A DNA stretch of 64,000 bases from an uncultured Candidatus Melainabacteria bacterium (GCA_934700335.1 CAKUXM010000002.1:174685-238684), one strand, 5' to 3'; shown: positions 44,615 to 53,285, counted from the first letter of the stretch. A program made the numbers and translations. The notes: generated by a model not told the origin, from the sequence alone.

Positions 44615-44743
44615 ATAAATAATATTACGTTATTTTTTATATTTAGGCAATAAATCACGCATCAAAATGGAACATTTTGTATATTACTATCCAACATTTT
44701 TTAATTTTGTATTAATATTCAAAATTTTATTTTTCGTTTCTCT

Positions 44744-45193
44744 TTATTTAGTATTTGATTTTTTAGAAATAAACAAATAAGTAATATAGCTAAAAATTAC
44801 CCCACCAAAGGATAAAAGTAAATAAAACAAACAACTTGCCGTCATAATTTTATCTAAATCATACATAAGAATATAAATCCACATCAAGTCAAATAGTATT
44901 GCTGAAATTATTCCTGATATTCTCACATTTTTATTATTATCAAAGCTTTCCAGTAAATTTTTAAAATATGTTTTTCTTTTTAAAAGAAAAAATAAATAAA
45001 TCTTTAATGTAAATATTATTGTTAGAAGTATAAATGAAAGAACGCATAAAAAATAAATTAAATAAACATTTTGAAAGAAAGTAATAATACGAACAAAAAC
45101 TATAATATTAAGTAAGTATACTACACTCAAAAAACCTACTAAAAATCCAGCATATACAAAATTAAAAAGGATAATTTGCAATGATTTGTTCAT
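44744..45193 (-). CDS. small membrane protein, tandem paralogue A
   Basis: It has 149 residues and about four hydrophobic helices. Its centre KRKTYFKNLLESFDNNKNVR lines up with the next gene's KKANLFKNIFLYFEQSKNVQ, so the two are tandem paralogues, 3 nt apart. No family recognised. It lies downstream of the MuF-domain gene, the place where immunity genes often lie. Confidence 0.55.
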   Translation of the reverse strand: MNKSLQIILFNFVYAGFLVGFLSVVYLLNIIVFVRIITFFQNVYLIYFLCVLSFILLTIIFTLKIYLFFLLKRKTYFKNLLESFDNNKNVRISGIISAILFDLMWIYILMYDLDKIMTASCLFYLLLSFGGVIFSYITYLFISKKSNTK

Positions 45194-45196
45194 CTT

Positions 45197-45640
45197 TTAT
45201 AATAATCCTTTCTGTTCTAAATTAATATAAACAAGAAGGGTCAAGAAAGTTAAGGTTAATGAACCTAATCCCAAAAAACAATATATGTAAATACTTAGCA
45301 CATCTATAATCTCAAATGGAGGAGAAAATGATATTAATAAAAAGTCAATAAAAAATTCAAATAAAATAGTACCTATTTGAACGTTTTTTGATTGTTCAAA
45401 ATATAGAAAAATATTTTTAAATAAATTAGCTTTTTTTAAAAATACCAAAATCAAATTTTTAACAATTAAAATTAACATAACTGTAAAAATATTTAATACC
45501 ACCAAAAATCTAAGAAAAGCATTTGGAACTTCTCCCAGATGAATTCCGTATTGAAAAAATAAACAAAATATAATCAAGTATGCAAAAACATAAAAAATAT
45601 TAAAAACAAATACTGAAGAATAATATTTTAACGCATTCAT
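45197..45640 (-). CDS. small membrane protein, tandem paralogue B
   Basis: It has 147 residues and about four hydrophobic helices. It shares the LFKN...F(E/D)xxKNV central motif with paralogue A. It follows the MuF-domain gene by 72 nt on the same strand and is probably in its transcript. Unknown function; membrane immunity is a guess from context. Confidence 0.55.
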   Translation of the reverse strand: MNALKYYSSVFVFNIFYVFAYLIIFCLFFQYGIHLGEVPNAFLRFLVVLNIFTVMLILIVKNLILVFLKKANLFKNIFLYFEQSKNVQIGTILFEFFIDFLLISFSPPFEIIDVLSIYIYCFLGLGSLTLTFLTLLVYINLEQKGLL

Positions 45641-45712
45641 AATGTTTTATCCGTCTGCTATCTGTAAGTATAATAATATAAACATTGTTAAAAATATATA
45701 TTTATTTTCGTT

Positions 45713-46756
45713 TTATAAATTTATCCAATCACTATATGGCACTTTTACATAAATAACTTCGTAATAGTTTTTTGCTAAACCTATATTTTGCAAAAATCTT
45801 CCAAATTTTACATCTGGATTACTTTCGCCTTTATTGAAATCATAGGTATCAATTATTATCGCATGCAAATCTCCCAATGAATCAATGTTCATTTTATAAA
45901 CATCTGCATAGTGTAATGAATTGAATAAATCATAATCTTTACCGGTAAACTCTATCGTAGTTTTATTAACCTCTTTATTTTTTAAAAGTTTTGACTTGTA
46001 TTGTTTTATATGATTTTTAAAATCTTCAGATTTTTTTATCCTTTGAGATAAATCACTATTTTCTTTAAAAATAACACCCTTAGAATCTATAAGACCTAGT
46101 TGTTTAGAAAGTTTACTTCTTAAGAATATTATCAATTCATTATCACATAAAGAATCCACGTTATTTTTTATTTCAATTGTCTCATTTTTGTAACCATTTG
46201 CTAATTTTGTATCAGAAATAGAAAGCTCAAATAATTTTCTAGAATTAGAAAAATTATTTATTGATTTTAAGAGTGTCTTTAATTTTTCAACAAACCCTAT
46301 TATATTTTCTAAATCAATATTATTATCTTCTATCCTCTCAATTGTACATTGGCAGTTTGGATGAGGTTTTTCTGGAATATCATCAAACATATCAAATTCT
46401 TGTCCATCAATTTCAGCACATTCATCGCATGTATGCTCCCCTTTCTCTGAATGCCAGATATATTTCAGATTACTTATGCCAACTTTTAATAAAAGCTCTT
46501 TAACATTATCTATTTCAGTATTAAATTCATTTTCAAAATTATTTTCAGCAAACTTATCACATCTGTATATCGCTTTTCCTAGATTTTGTAATTCTGTATG
46601 AATATCCAAAATTTTATTTTTAATCTCTTGACTTAATATTTGATTGTTATAATTTTTCATCAAAACATTTTGATAATTTGAAATTTTATCTAATACTTCG
46701 TTCGTACTATTTGATTTTTTTAATGCGTGTAAAATCTCGTTTTTAAAACTTCCCAT
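45713..46756 (-). CDS. MuF-domain (phage head-morphogenesis-like) protein, putative toxin
   Basis: The protein has 347 residues. Residues about 98-140 match the phage Mu protein F family: WHSEKGEHTCDECAEIDGQE, then PHPNCQCTIERIED, a Cys/His metal-binding pattern. In phages it is a minor capsid protein, and it is also a known carrier of toxin domains. The C-terminal ~100 residues (from about GKDYDLFNSLHYADVYKMNI) form a separate compact domain I cannot name. There are no phage genes around it, only small membrane proteins, which favours a toxin or effector over a prophage remnant. Strong AAAGGAG site. Confidence 0.7.
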   Translation of the reverse strand: MGSFKNEILHALKKSNSTNEVLDKISNYQNVLMKNYNNQILSQEIKNKILDIHTELQNLGKAIYRCDKFAENNFENEFNTEIDNVKELLLKVGISNLKYIWHSEKGEHTCDECAEIDGQEFDMFDDIPEKPHPNCQCTIERIEDNNIDLENIIGFVEKLKTLLKSINNFSNSRKLFELSISDTKLANGYKNETIEIKNNVDSLCDNELIIFLRSKLSKQLGLIDSKGVIFKENSDLSQRIKKSEDFKNHIKQYKSKLLKNKEVNKTTIEFTGKDYDLFNSLHYADVYKMNIDSLGDLHAIIIDTYDFNKGESNPDVKFGRFLQNIGLAKNYYEVIYVKVPYSDWINL

Positions 46757-46803
46757 TCTTATCTCCTTTTTTAATTTTATTATGACAAATTTTAAAAAAT
46801 ATT

Positions 46804-46857
46804 AAAGTCCGCAAAAATACGTACGTATTTTTGCGTAAGTACTTTTACGGACTTGAC
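46804..46857. repeat. hairpin element GTCAAGTCCGTA, copy 2 (inverted)
   Basis: Outer arms are AAGTCCG (46805-46811) and CGGACTT (46848-46854), enclosing a perfect 24-base palindrome at 46811-46834 centred on TACGTA. On the minus strand it begins GTCAAGTCCGTAAAAGTACT, one base different from copy 1 at 25501. It lies 47 nt upstream of the MuF gene. Confidence 0.7.
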
Positions 46858-46878
46858 AAAAATTTAACTATAAACACC

Positions 46879-47673
46879 TTATTCCGTTTGGATTGATAAA
46901 TTCATAAATTCAATATCATCATAATCAATATATGTGGTTTCCATCATGTTATGACCTGTTTTTATAGTAAGCTCGTTTTTACCATTATAAACTAGCATTG
47001 GCGGAATTTTTATACGTTGATTGTCGCCGTTCAAATGAAGTTCTGAAATCTTTGAACCATTCACAAAAACTTCAACTGGTGATGAGTAAGCCGTAGTTAT
47101 ACGATTTTGTCCAACCTTGTTTGCAAGTTTTGTATCAAGACCAATTAATGAACCTATTACAATATAAATATTTTGACTTGGCGATGTTTTGGTTATCGAA
47201 AAAGCTTTTGAATAAGAAGGACCAAGTGATTGAGCCTTAAATTCAGTAGAATTTGCAGAAGTATCAGAATATGCGTCGTCTCCTAAGTGGCAAACAGTTG
47301 AATCTATTACAATATCAAGAGGTTTCGATTTATCAATACCTACTATAATAGGTTTTGATAAAGAATTTTGGTTTAACGTCAAAGAAAAAGGACGATAACC
47401 GTCTTTTGCAACCGCTAAAATAGAATTATCACGAACTTTTGTCTTTAATGAAAAATACCCATTTGCATCAGTGTAGGTTGTATAATTTTCTTTTGGCAAA
47501 ATAACTTTCGCATAAGGGATAGGAAGATTTGTAGCCGAATCAAAAATTTGGTTTTTAATCGGTTCAGCTTCTTTTAAACGAGCTGTTGAAACACCACCTT
47601 CAAGAGTTGCAGCATGAACAGATATGTACGAACAGATTAGCAAAGCTAACGCAAAATAAAAAAGTTTACGCAT
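46879..47673 (-). CDS. secreted protein with carboxypeptidase-regulatory-like domain
   Basis: The start is the ATG at 47673, with GAGGGG upstream and a signal peptide (MRKLFYFALALLICSYISVH). Longer frames to 47856 would run almost into tRNA-Leu. Residues about 40-110 are a carboxypeptidase-regulatory/CnaB-like beta sandwich (PIPYAKVILPKENYTTYTDA, NGYFSLKT). The rest is beta-rich, with a possible galactose-binding-like end (KIPPMLVYNGKNELTIKTGH). Probably a surface or periplasmic structural protein; 264 residues. Confidence 0.7.
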   Translation of the reverse strand: MRKLFYFALALLICSYISVHAATLEGGVSTARLKEAEPIKNQIFDSATNLPIPYAKVILPKENYTTYTDANGYFSLKTKVRDNSILAVAKDGYRPFSLTLNQNSLSKPIIVGIDKSKPLDIVIDSTVCHLGDDAYSDTSANSTEFKAQSLGPSYSKAFSITKTSPSQNIYIVIGSLIGLDTKLANKVGQNRITTAYSSPVEVFVNGSKISELHLNGDNQRIKIPPMLVYNGKNELTIKTGHNMMETTYIDYDDIEFMNLSIQTE

Positions 47674-47873
47674 AATTTTCCCCTCACTCACAAACACAAT
47701 ATAAAGTTTTTTGGATTGAAATTTGAGAGAAAAAAGTTTTATAAAAAGGAATAAAAAAATTAAGAAATAAATAATATTTGAAATTTGAAAATTTTTTGGT
47801 ATGATAAGTATACAAATTAAATACATTTGGCACAAAATTTTTAATGAAATGAACATATCAAATCACATATCAC

Positions 47874-47957
47874 GCCGATGTGATGGAATTGGTAGACGTG
47901 CTAGACTCAAAATCTTGTGAGGGCAACCTCGTGCCGGTTCGACCCCGGCCATCGGCA
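47874..47957 (+). tRNA. tRNA-Leu (CAA)
   Basis: An 84-nt class II tRNA. The acceptor stem is GCCGATG/CATCGGC with discriminator A; no CCA is encoded. The D region is GATGGAATTGGTAGACG. The anticodon stem-loop is CTAGA-CTCAAAA-TCTTG (one T-T mismatch) with anticodon CAA. A long variable arm (TGAGGGCAACCTCG) and the T arm GGTTCGACCCC follow. The last 19 nt recur twice downstream. Confidence 0.95.
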
Positions 47958-48260
47958 ATTTAACAAAAAGACTCCTTCGGGAGTCTTTTTTATTTCGGCA
48001 CGAGGTTTATCGTGTTCTATTGAAGTACGCAACCTTACGGTCGCTTAGTCGACCCCAGCCATCGGCAATTTAACGAAAAGACTCCTTCGGGAGTCTTTTT
48101 TATTTCGGCACGAGGTTTATCGTGTTCTATTGAAGTACGCAACCTTACGGTCGCTTAGTCGACCCCGGCCATCGGCAATTTAACAAAAAGACTCCTTCGG
48201 GAGTCTTTTTTAGTATAAAATCGGCAAGAGGTTTATCGTATTCTATTGAAGTACGCAACC
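47939..48260 (+). repeat. tandem repeat built on the tRNA-Leu 3' end (110-bp period, three units)
   Basis: Units start at 47939 (inside the tRNA), 48049 and 48159 with TCGACCCC(G/A)GCCATCGGCA. Each then has AATTTAAC, the terminator AAAAGACTCCTTCGGGAGTC plus T6, and CGGCACGAGGTTTATCGTGT with a constant spacer ending TTACGGTCGCTTAG. Unit 2 has two substitutions in the shared part, and unit 3 diverges after the terminator and lacks the last ~14 nt. The terminator hairpins are at 47970, 48080 and 48190. Confidence 0.92.
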
Positions 48261-48271
48261 AGTATTTTGTT

Positions 48272-48277
48272 TATAAT
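48272..48277 (+). promoter_or_regulatory. -10 box before sdaAB
   Basis: TATAAT ends 11 bp before the ATG at 48289. A TTGAAG at 48246 is 20 bp upstream, longer than ideal. No ribosome site is seen, so the leader is very short. Confidence 0.4.
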
Positions 48278-48288
48278 ATAATATTTGT

Positions 48289-48960
48289 ATGAAACAAAGT
48301 TCTTTATTTGATGCAATAGCTCCCATAATGATTGGTCCTTCGAGTTCTCACACAGCAGGCGCTGTAAGATTAGGATTATTAGCTAAAAACATTTTTGATG
48401 ACGAAATTGAAGCTATAACTTTCAAATTATACAATTCATACGCTCAAACTGGTTTCGGGCACGGCACAGACAAAGGTCTCCTTGCCGGTGTCTTAGGATT
48501 AAGTGTTGATGACAAACGTATTAAAAACATCTTTAATCTTCCAGTCTCACAAGAACTTAAGTATAATTTTGAATACCTAGAAGATTTTAACCGACACCCA
48601 AACGCTGTCGATTTTATCATTGAAAACAAAAACCAAAAAATGGTAATTTCTGGTGATTCAGTCGGTGCAGGCAATATCAGAATTACGAAAATCAACGATT
48701 TTTCTGTAAATCTAGCTGGTGATTACAATTCGCTAATCCTTAATTACAAAGACGTAACAGGAATGATTTCAAAAGTTACAGAAATTATTCAAAACGAAAA
48801 GATTAACATTGCGTCCCTTATCTGTGAAAGAAATGCAAAAGGGGAAGATGCATCAATGTGCATTTGTATTGACGGCAAATTAAACAACGCAACAATAGAA
48901 AAAATCAGACAAATCCCAGATATTTATTTTGTAAGAAACGTTTCAAAATTGGAAAATTAA
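48289..48960 (+). CDS. sdaAB: L-serine dehydratase, beta subunit (iron-sulfur type)
   Basis: With the alpha subunit it deaminates L-serine to pyruvate and ammonia using a [4Fe-4S] cluster. The N-terminal part has APIMIGPSSSHTAGAVRLG (about 10-28), typical of the family. The C-terminal ACT domain (about 145-220) is NLAGDYNSLILNYKDVTGMI. The two-subunit form is typical of anaerobes and Firmicutes-like metabolism. The gene starts just after the tRNA-Leu repeats and ends 2 nt before sdaAA. Confidence 0.92.
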   Translation: MKQSSLFDAIAPIMIGPSSSHTAGAVRLGLLAKNIFDDEIEAITFKLYNSYAQTGFGHGTDKGLLAGVLGLSVDDKRIKNIFNLPVSQELKYNFEYLEDFNRHPNAVDFIIENKNQKMVISGDSVGAGNIRITKINDFSVNLAGDYNSLILNYKDVTGMISKVTEIIQNEKINIASLICERNAKGEDASMCICIDGKLNNATIEKIRQIPDIYFVRNVSKLEN

Positions 48961-48962
48961 TT

Positions 48963-49853
48963 ATGATAAAAGATATTAGAACATTTGAAGATTTAGCAAC
49001 AGCTTGCTCTGAGCAAGGCAAAACCATCTATGAAATCTTTCAAGAAAGAGAATCAAAACTTCAAGAAATAGACATACTTGACGTAAGAGCGAAAGTAAAA
49101 AAATCACTTGATGCAATGAAAGATGCCATCAGAACAGGTTTAATTTCTCGTGAAAAATCAATCAGCCAACAATGCGGTGATGATTGTGTAAGACTAGACA
49201 AGCGTTACAGCGAAAAGCCCGCAATCTTTGGAAAAGCTTACGAAAAAATCACAACTTATGCACTTGCAACAATTGAAGAAAATCTTAGAATGGGTAAAAT
49301 CGTAGCTTGTCCAACTGCCGGTTCTTGCGGAATAGTACCCTCAGTTTTAATCGGAATAAGCGAAGAATACGATTTTGACGAAGAAACACAAATCAATGCG
49401 TTAATAACAGCCGGCGCAATCGCAACAATAATTTCTTATAAAGTAGCCCTGGCAGGTGCAGTTGCGGGTTGCCAAGCAGAATGTGGTGTAGCTTCAGCAA
49501 TGAGCGCTGGCGCTTTAACGCAAATATTCGGAGGAAACATAGAACAAATTCTAAATGCCGTAGCCTTAGCCTTAAAAAATATTATGGGTTTAACTTGCGA
49601 CCCCGTTGCAGGTCTTGTTGAAATACCTTGCGTAAAAAGAAACCCATTTTTAGCTATCAACGCTGTAACAGCATACGAATTAGCCATTTCTGATATCAAA
49701 AGCAAAATTCCAGTAGACGAAGTTGTTGATGCAATGATGCAAACAGGAGAGCTTATGTCCCCTATGTTAAAAGAATCTTCTCAAGCAGGACTTGCAAAAA
49801 CAAAAACAGCATTAGAAATAGAAAAAGAATTAAAAAAATTAAAAAATTTGTAA
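48963..49853 (+). CDS. sdaAA: L-serine dehydratase, alpha subunit (iron-sulfur type)
   Basis: The catalytic subunit. Cluster cysteines fit CPTAGSCGIVPSVL, GCQAECGVASAMSAGAL and GLTCDPVAGLVEIPC. The length of 296 residues is normal. It follows sdaAB by 2 nt, so the pair is co-translated. It gives the cell a route from serine to pyruvate. Confidence 0.93.
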   Translation: MIKDIRTFEDLATACSEQGKTIYEIFQERESKLQEIDILDVRAKVKKSLDAMKDAIRTGLISREKSISQQCGDDCVRLDKRYSEKPAIFGKAYEKITTYALATIEENLRMGKIVACPTAGSCGIVPSVLIGISEEYDFDEETQINALITAGAIATIISYKVALAGAVAGCQAECGVASAMSAGALTQIFGGNIEQILNAVALALKNIMGLTCDPVAGLVEIPCVKRNPFLAINAVTAYELAISDIKSKIPVDEVVDAMMQTGELMSPMLKESSQAGLAKTKTALEIEKELKKLKNL

Positions 49854-49912
49854 AAAATATCTCTTATATCGCAAGGGATTACAGACAATTTATTAAAATA
49901 ACGGAGAAATTT

Positions 49913-50458
49913 ATGAGCAAAAACGTATTAATAATTTCTACAAGCCTAAGAAAAAATGCAAACTCAGAAATTTTAGCTCGTGAAACAGAGCGTGGTGCAA
50001 AAGACAGTGGACACAATGTAGAATTTGTAACACTAAAAGACAAAAACATTAAATTCTGCAAAGGTTGTCTTGCTTGCCAAAAAATCGGACACTGTGTGAT
50101 AACAGACGATGATGCAAACGCAATAACTGAAAAAATGAAAAACGCAGACGTTATCGTTTGGGCAACTCCTGTTTACTACTACGAAATGTCAGGACAAATG
50201 AAAACGCTTATAGATAGAGCAAACTCTCTATTTTCAGCAGATTATAAATTCAGAGATATTTATTTAATCACAACTTCTGCAGATGCAGGCAACAATGTAG
50301 TTCAAACAGTTATCAACGGTGTCAACGGTTGGATTGCATGTTTTGCCAAAGTTAAACTTGCAGGCTACGTAAACGGTGCAGGACTCGAAGCTCCAAATGA
50401 AGCAACAGACAATAAAGAACTTCTGCAAAAAGCGTACGATATGGGTAAAAACATATAA
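49913..50458 (+). CDS. NAD(P)H-dependent FMN oxidoreductase / flavodoxin-fold iron-sulfur flavoprotein family
   Basis: A flavodoxin-fold protein of 181 residues. The FMN phosphate loop is TSLRKNANSE (about 9-18). A CKGCLACQKIGHC cysteine set (about 48-60) could hold an iron-sulfur cluster as in Isf-type flavoproteins. Then comes TPVYYYEMSGQMKTLIDR, a strong signature for NADPH-dependent FMN reductases. It moves electrons in an anaerobic cell, but the partner is unknown. ACGGAG site; the terminator follows directly. Confidence 0.85.
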   Translation: MSKNVLIISTSLRKNANSEILARETERGAKDSGHNVEFVTLKDKNIKFCKGCLACQKIGHCVITDDDANAITEKMKNADVIVWATPVYYYEMSGQMKTLIDRANSLFSADYKFRDIYLITTSADAGNNVVQTVINGVNGWIACFAKVKLAGYVNGAGLEAPNEATDNKELLQKAYDMGKNI

Positions 50459-50474
50459 ACAAAAACAAAAAGAG

Positions 50475-50510
50475 AGGCGCCTTGCGAATTTCACAAGGCG
50501 CCTATTTATA
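50475..50510. terminator. bidirectional terminator
   Basis: AGGCGCCTTG / CAAGGCGCCT hairpin with a 9-nt loop, between the flavoprotein gene and the convergent murI. A-rich on the left and T-rich on the right. Confidence 0.75.
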
Positions 50511-50515
50511 TACCT

Positions 50516-51313
50516 TTAAACATTTGCAAATTCAACAAGTTTTGGAATGTCTTTAACCTCATAAAACATTTTTGCTGCCTTTTGAAATTCTTTAGGATTT
50601 GCACTCACGTAGAACTCTTCAAAACCTTTTGTTTCAGAAGAATTAAGCATATCGTGTTTTTCTAAGTCGTATTTAATATAGTTAGAAAAAATTATTGAAG
50701 GGTCAATAAATATATCTTTTCCATTAATTTCTGTCAAAACTTCTCTCAAGTAAGGATAATGAGTACAACCTAGTACAATTTTTTCTGGACTATTTTTAGA
50801 AATCATATCCATATATTTTTTAACACATTCTTTTGTGCTATCTGCTTTTTCCAAGCCAGTTTCAACAATCTTAACCCATTCAGGACAAGCCAACTCAAAG
50901 ACTTGCATATTTTTATTATATTTATGAATTTCATTTTTATAAATATGAGAATTAATAGTTACAGGAGTTGCAAAAACTCCCAATCTATCAATTTCAAGCA
51001 ATGACAAAACATTTGCGCAAGATTGAACAATAGGATAAATTCTAATATCATATTTATCCTTCAATGCTTCATAAGCAATTGCAGAGGTTGTATTGCAAGC
51101 CATTACAATACATTTAGCTTCTTTTTCGATAAAAAATTTGAAAATATCTTCTGCATATTGGATTAATTCTTCAGGAGATTTCTCGCCATAAGGTTGATTC
51201 TTCAAATCACCATAATAGATGTAATCCTCATTTGGCATAAGTTTTTTAAGTTTTTCGTAAACAGTAAGTCCACCCACGCCAGAATCATATACAGCTATTT
51301 TATTGTTTTTAAT
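50516..51313 (-). CDS. murI: glutamate racemase MurI, start codon uncertain
   Basis: MurI converts L- to D-glutamate for peptidoglycan. Both catalytic cysteines are present (MACNTTSA and LGCTHYPYL). The first standard start in frame is GTG at 51277, but that would remove the essential DSGVGG motif. The reading frame continues in frame upstream as KNNKIAVYDSGVGGLTVY to an ATT codon at 51313-51311, exactly where an ATG would be expected. A stop lies 6 codons further. I therefore extend to 51313. Either a rare ATT start is used, or an ATG has been mutated or misread. The head overlaps the amidase stop. Confidence 0.85.
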   Translation of the reverse strand: MKNNKIAVYDSGVGGLTVYEKLKKLMPNEDYIYYGDLKNQPYGEKSPEELIQYAEDIFKFFIEKEAKCIVMACNTTSAIAYEALKDKYDIRIYPIVQSCANVLSLLEIDRLGVFATPVTINSHIYKNEIHKYNKNMQVFELACPEWVKIVETGLEKADSTKECVKKYMDMISKNSPEKIVLGCTHYPYLREVLTEINGKDIFIDPSIIFSNYIKYDLEKHDMLNSSETKGFEEFYVSANPKEFQKAAKMFYEVKDIPKLVEFANV

Positions 51314-53228
51314 TTCCTTGTTTAAAATAATTCATTACCCCTTCAGCAATGGCTTTTGCTGTTCTTTGTTGTCTGTCAGCAGACACTAACTGCATACGTT
51401 CTTTTTCATTTGAAATAAATCCAATTTCAACTAAAACAGCCGGTTTAGTTGTATGATTTATAACATAAAATCTAGACTTAATCAAACCTCTGTTTGGAGA
51501 TTCAGTAACATTTTTTACTAATTCAGCTTGAATACATTTAGCCAAATTGTAACTGTACTGGTGATAATAATGCGTTTCTGTACCCACAGGACTTGTATTT
51601 TCAGAAGAGTTTACGTGAATACTTACGAATACATCTTCATCTTTTCCTTCTGCAATATCAACCCTTTCTTGCAATGATACAGTTTGGTCGCTACGTCTTG
51701 TCATATAAACTTTATAGCCTTTTTGTTTTAAAATAGCTTCCAATCTCAAAGCTACATTTAAAGTGATATCACTTTCTTTGATACCAGCTCTTGTTGCCCC
51801 GCAATCCGTTCCGCCATGTCCTGCATCAATTACAATTACTTTTTCTCCAGCTTTTTTCTTTGTATTTTGGAAAAGTGGAATTGCAGGAACAGATTTCTTT
51901 TGAATTTCTGATGGATTGTTAATAGTAATTTTTAAACTTCTTCCGTCTAAGCCAGAATAAACTTTTGTTGTACCGTTTGGATTAAGTTTAAAAGTAAATG
52001 TCAAAAGTTGACCGTTAATTTTTAATTTCAAACCTTCAATTTCAGTACCTTTTAAAGAGTTTACATAATTTGCCTCGTTATATTTATCCGCATTGTAAAT
52101 TGTTAAGACAAAATCATCAGCTTTTCTGTACACACTGTAAACAACAGGAGCACTAAAAGATAAAACTACATTATTGTCTTTACCGTTTTTTGAATAAAAA
52201 GTTCCAGTCAAATTTGCTTTTATATTTGACAAAGATGCAACATTGTATCGTTCTTTATCAGCAAGCAAAAGAGTCTCGTTATCTGGAGAATATATTGGAA
52301 TATATTTTTCCGGATTATTAGTTTTTAAAACCAACCTTGTTTTATTAGCCTCAAATTGACCAACTTTAATTGTTTCGTTTTGATTTATAGAATACTCTTT
52401 ACCTCTAACATCTTTACTAGCAAGAGTATTTGGCAAATCGAAAACAATTCTTGCAGGCTCTGATAAGTATAATGGTTTTTCTACAGAAACAGAGCCAAAA
52501 CCAGACAACAAAAGTCCATTTGAAGTTTTTGTTATGTTGTTCAAGTAATATCTTGTATTTAATTTTAAATCTTTTTTAACTTGAGTTACCGTTACATCGC
52601 TAAATGCTGATTCAATTTCCTTTGGAATATTTGCAGAAGAAAATGCGGATTGAATATCCTTCAAAGAAGAGTTCGGAACATTAATACCTTGTGCTGATGA
52701 TACCGGAAGTTCTTTCTTTGTGATAACTTGAGTTGTCATTGCAGAATATTCGTAGTAATCATTTACGTCGTGTCTTTCTTCTCTGAATGTATTTTGAAAA
52801 TATTCCTCTTTTAATAAAGGTTTATCACCATATTTTACAATTACATTGTTTTTAAAAGTATAAACGTCAATCTTATCTGCGCTATATTTTTCGTCCAAAG
52901 TCAATACAACTCTGACAACATCTGGATTAACAGAATTTTGAGCAATAACAGCGTGTTTTACAACTCCTTGCGAAAACTCCATATCCTCCTTCTTTGTTGC
53001 AAGAATTGTAGAATTCAAATCAAAGTAAACCCTGTTCGGGTTAGACATTTTAACAAGCTTTATCTTGTTTGCAAGATTTGAATTCAAATCATTTTGAGAA
53101 GATAAAATCAAAACTGATGAAGAAGTATCAAAAGCAACAGATGTAATTTTCATAGAATTTTCATCAGCAAACACTGATTGAAAAGAAAATATAAATATCG
53201 CTAATAATAGATATATAAATTTTTTCAT
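51309..53228 (-). CDS. N-acetylmuramoyl-L-alanine amidase with AMIN domains
   Basis: A periplasmic zinc amidase that cuts peptide stems from peptidoglycan, as in cell separation (AmiC-like). The start is the ATG at 53228 with AAGGTAG seven bases upstream. The signal peptide is about 1-21. Two or more AMIN-type beta domains fill about 25-430 (e.g. ANKIKLVKMSNPNRVYFDLN). The C-terminal Amidase_3 domain has VIVIDAGHGGTDCGA and VEIGFISNEKE with the zinc His and catalytic Glu. 639 residues. It partly overlaps murI, forming a cell-wall pair. Confidence 0.92.
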   Translation of the reverse strand: MKKFIYLLLAIFIFSFQSVFADENSMKITSVAFDTSSSVLILSSQNDLNSNLANKIKLVKMSNPNRVYFDLNSTILATKKEDMEFSQGVVKHAVIAQNSVNPDVVRVVLTLDEKYSADKIDVYTFKNNVIVKYGDKPLLKEEYFQNTFREERHDVNDYYEYSAMTTQVITKKELPVSSAQGINVPNSSLKDIQSAFSSANIPKEIESAFSDVTVTQVKKDLKLNTRYYLNNITKTSNGLLLSGFGSVSVEKPLYLSEPARIVFDLPNTLASKDVRGKEYSINQNETIKVGQFEANKTRLVLKTNNPEKYIPIYSPDNETLLLADKERYNVASLSNIKANLTGTFYSKNGKDNNVVLSFSAPVVYSVYRKADDFVLTIYNADKYNEANYVNSLKGTEIEGLKLKINGQLLTFTFKLNPNGTTKVYSGLDGRSLKITINNPSEIQKKSVPAIPLFQNTKKKAGEKVIVIDAGHGGTDCGATRAGIKESDITLNVALRLEAILKQKGYKVYMTRRSDQTVSLQERVDIAEGKDEDVFVSIHVNSSENTSPVGTETHYYHQYSYNLAKCIQAELVKNVTESPNRGLIKSRFYVINHTTKPAVLVEIGFISNEKERMQLVSADRQQRTAKAIAEGVMNYFKQGN

Positions 53229-53285
53229 CAAAATCTACCTTCCCAAAAATGTATTATACTATATTTTTAAAGATATGAAAAAAAG

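Noticed and set aside
45713..46756. MuF domain as evidence of a prophage
   Set aside because: No terminase, portal, capsid, tail, integrase or lysis gene is near; neighbours are small membrane proteins and housekeeping genes.
47939..48260. Regular repeats that look like a small CRISPR array
   Set aside because: The repeated part is most of the unit and includes a tRNA end and terminator; spacers are the same in each unit, and no cas genes are present. The same holds for 63723-64000.
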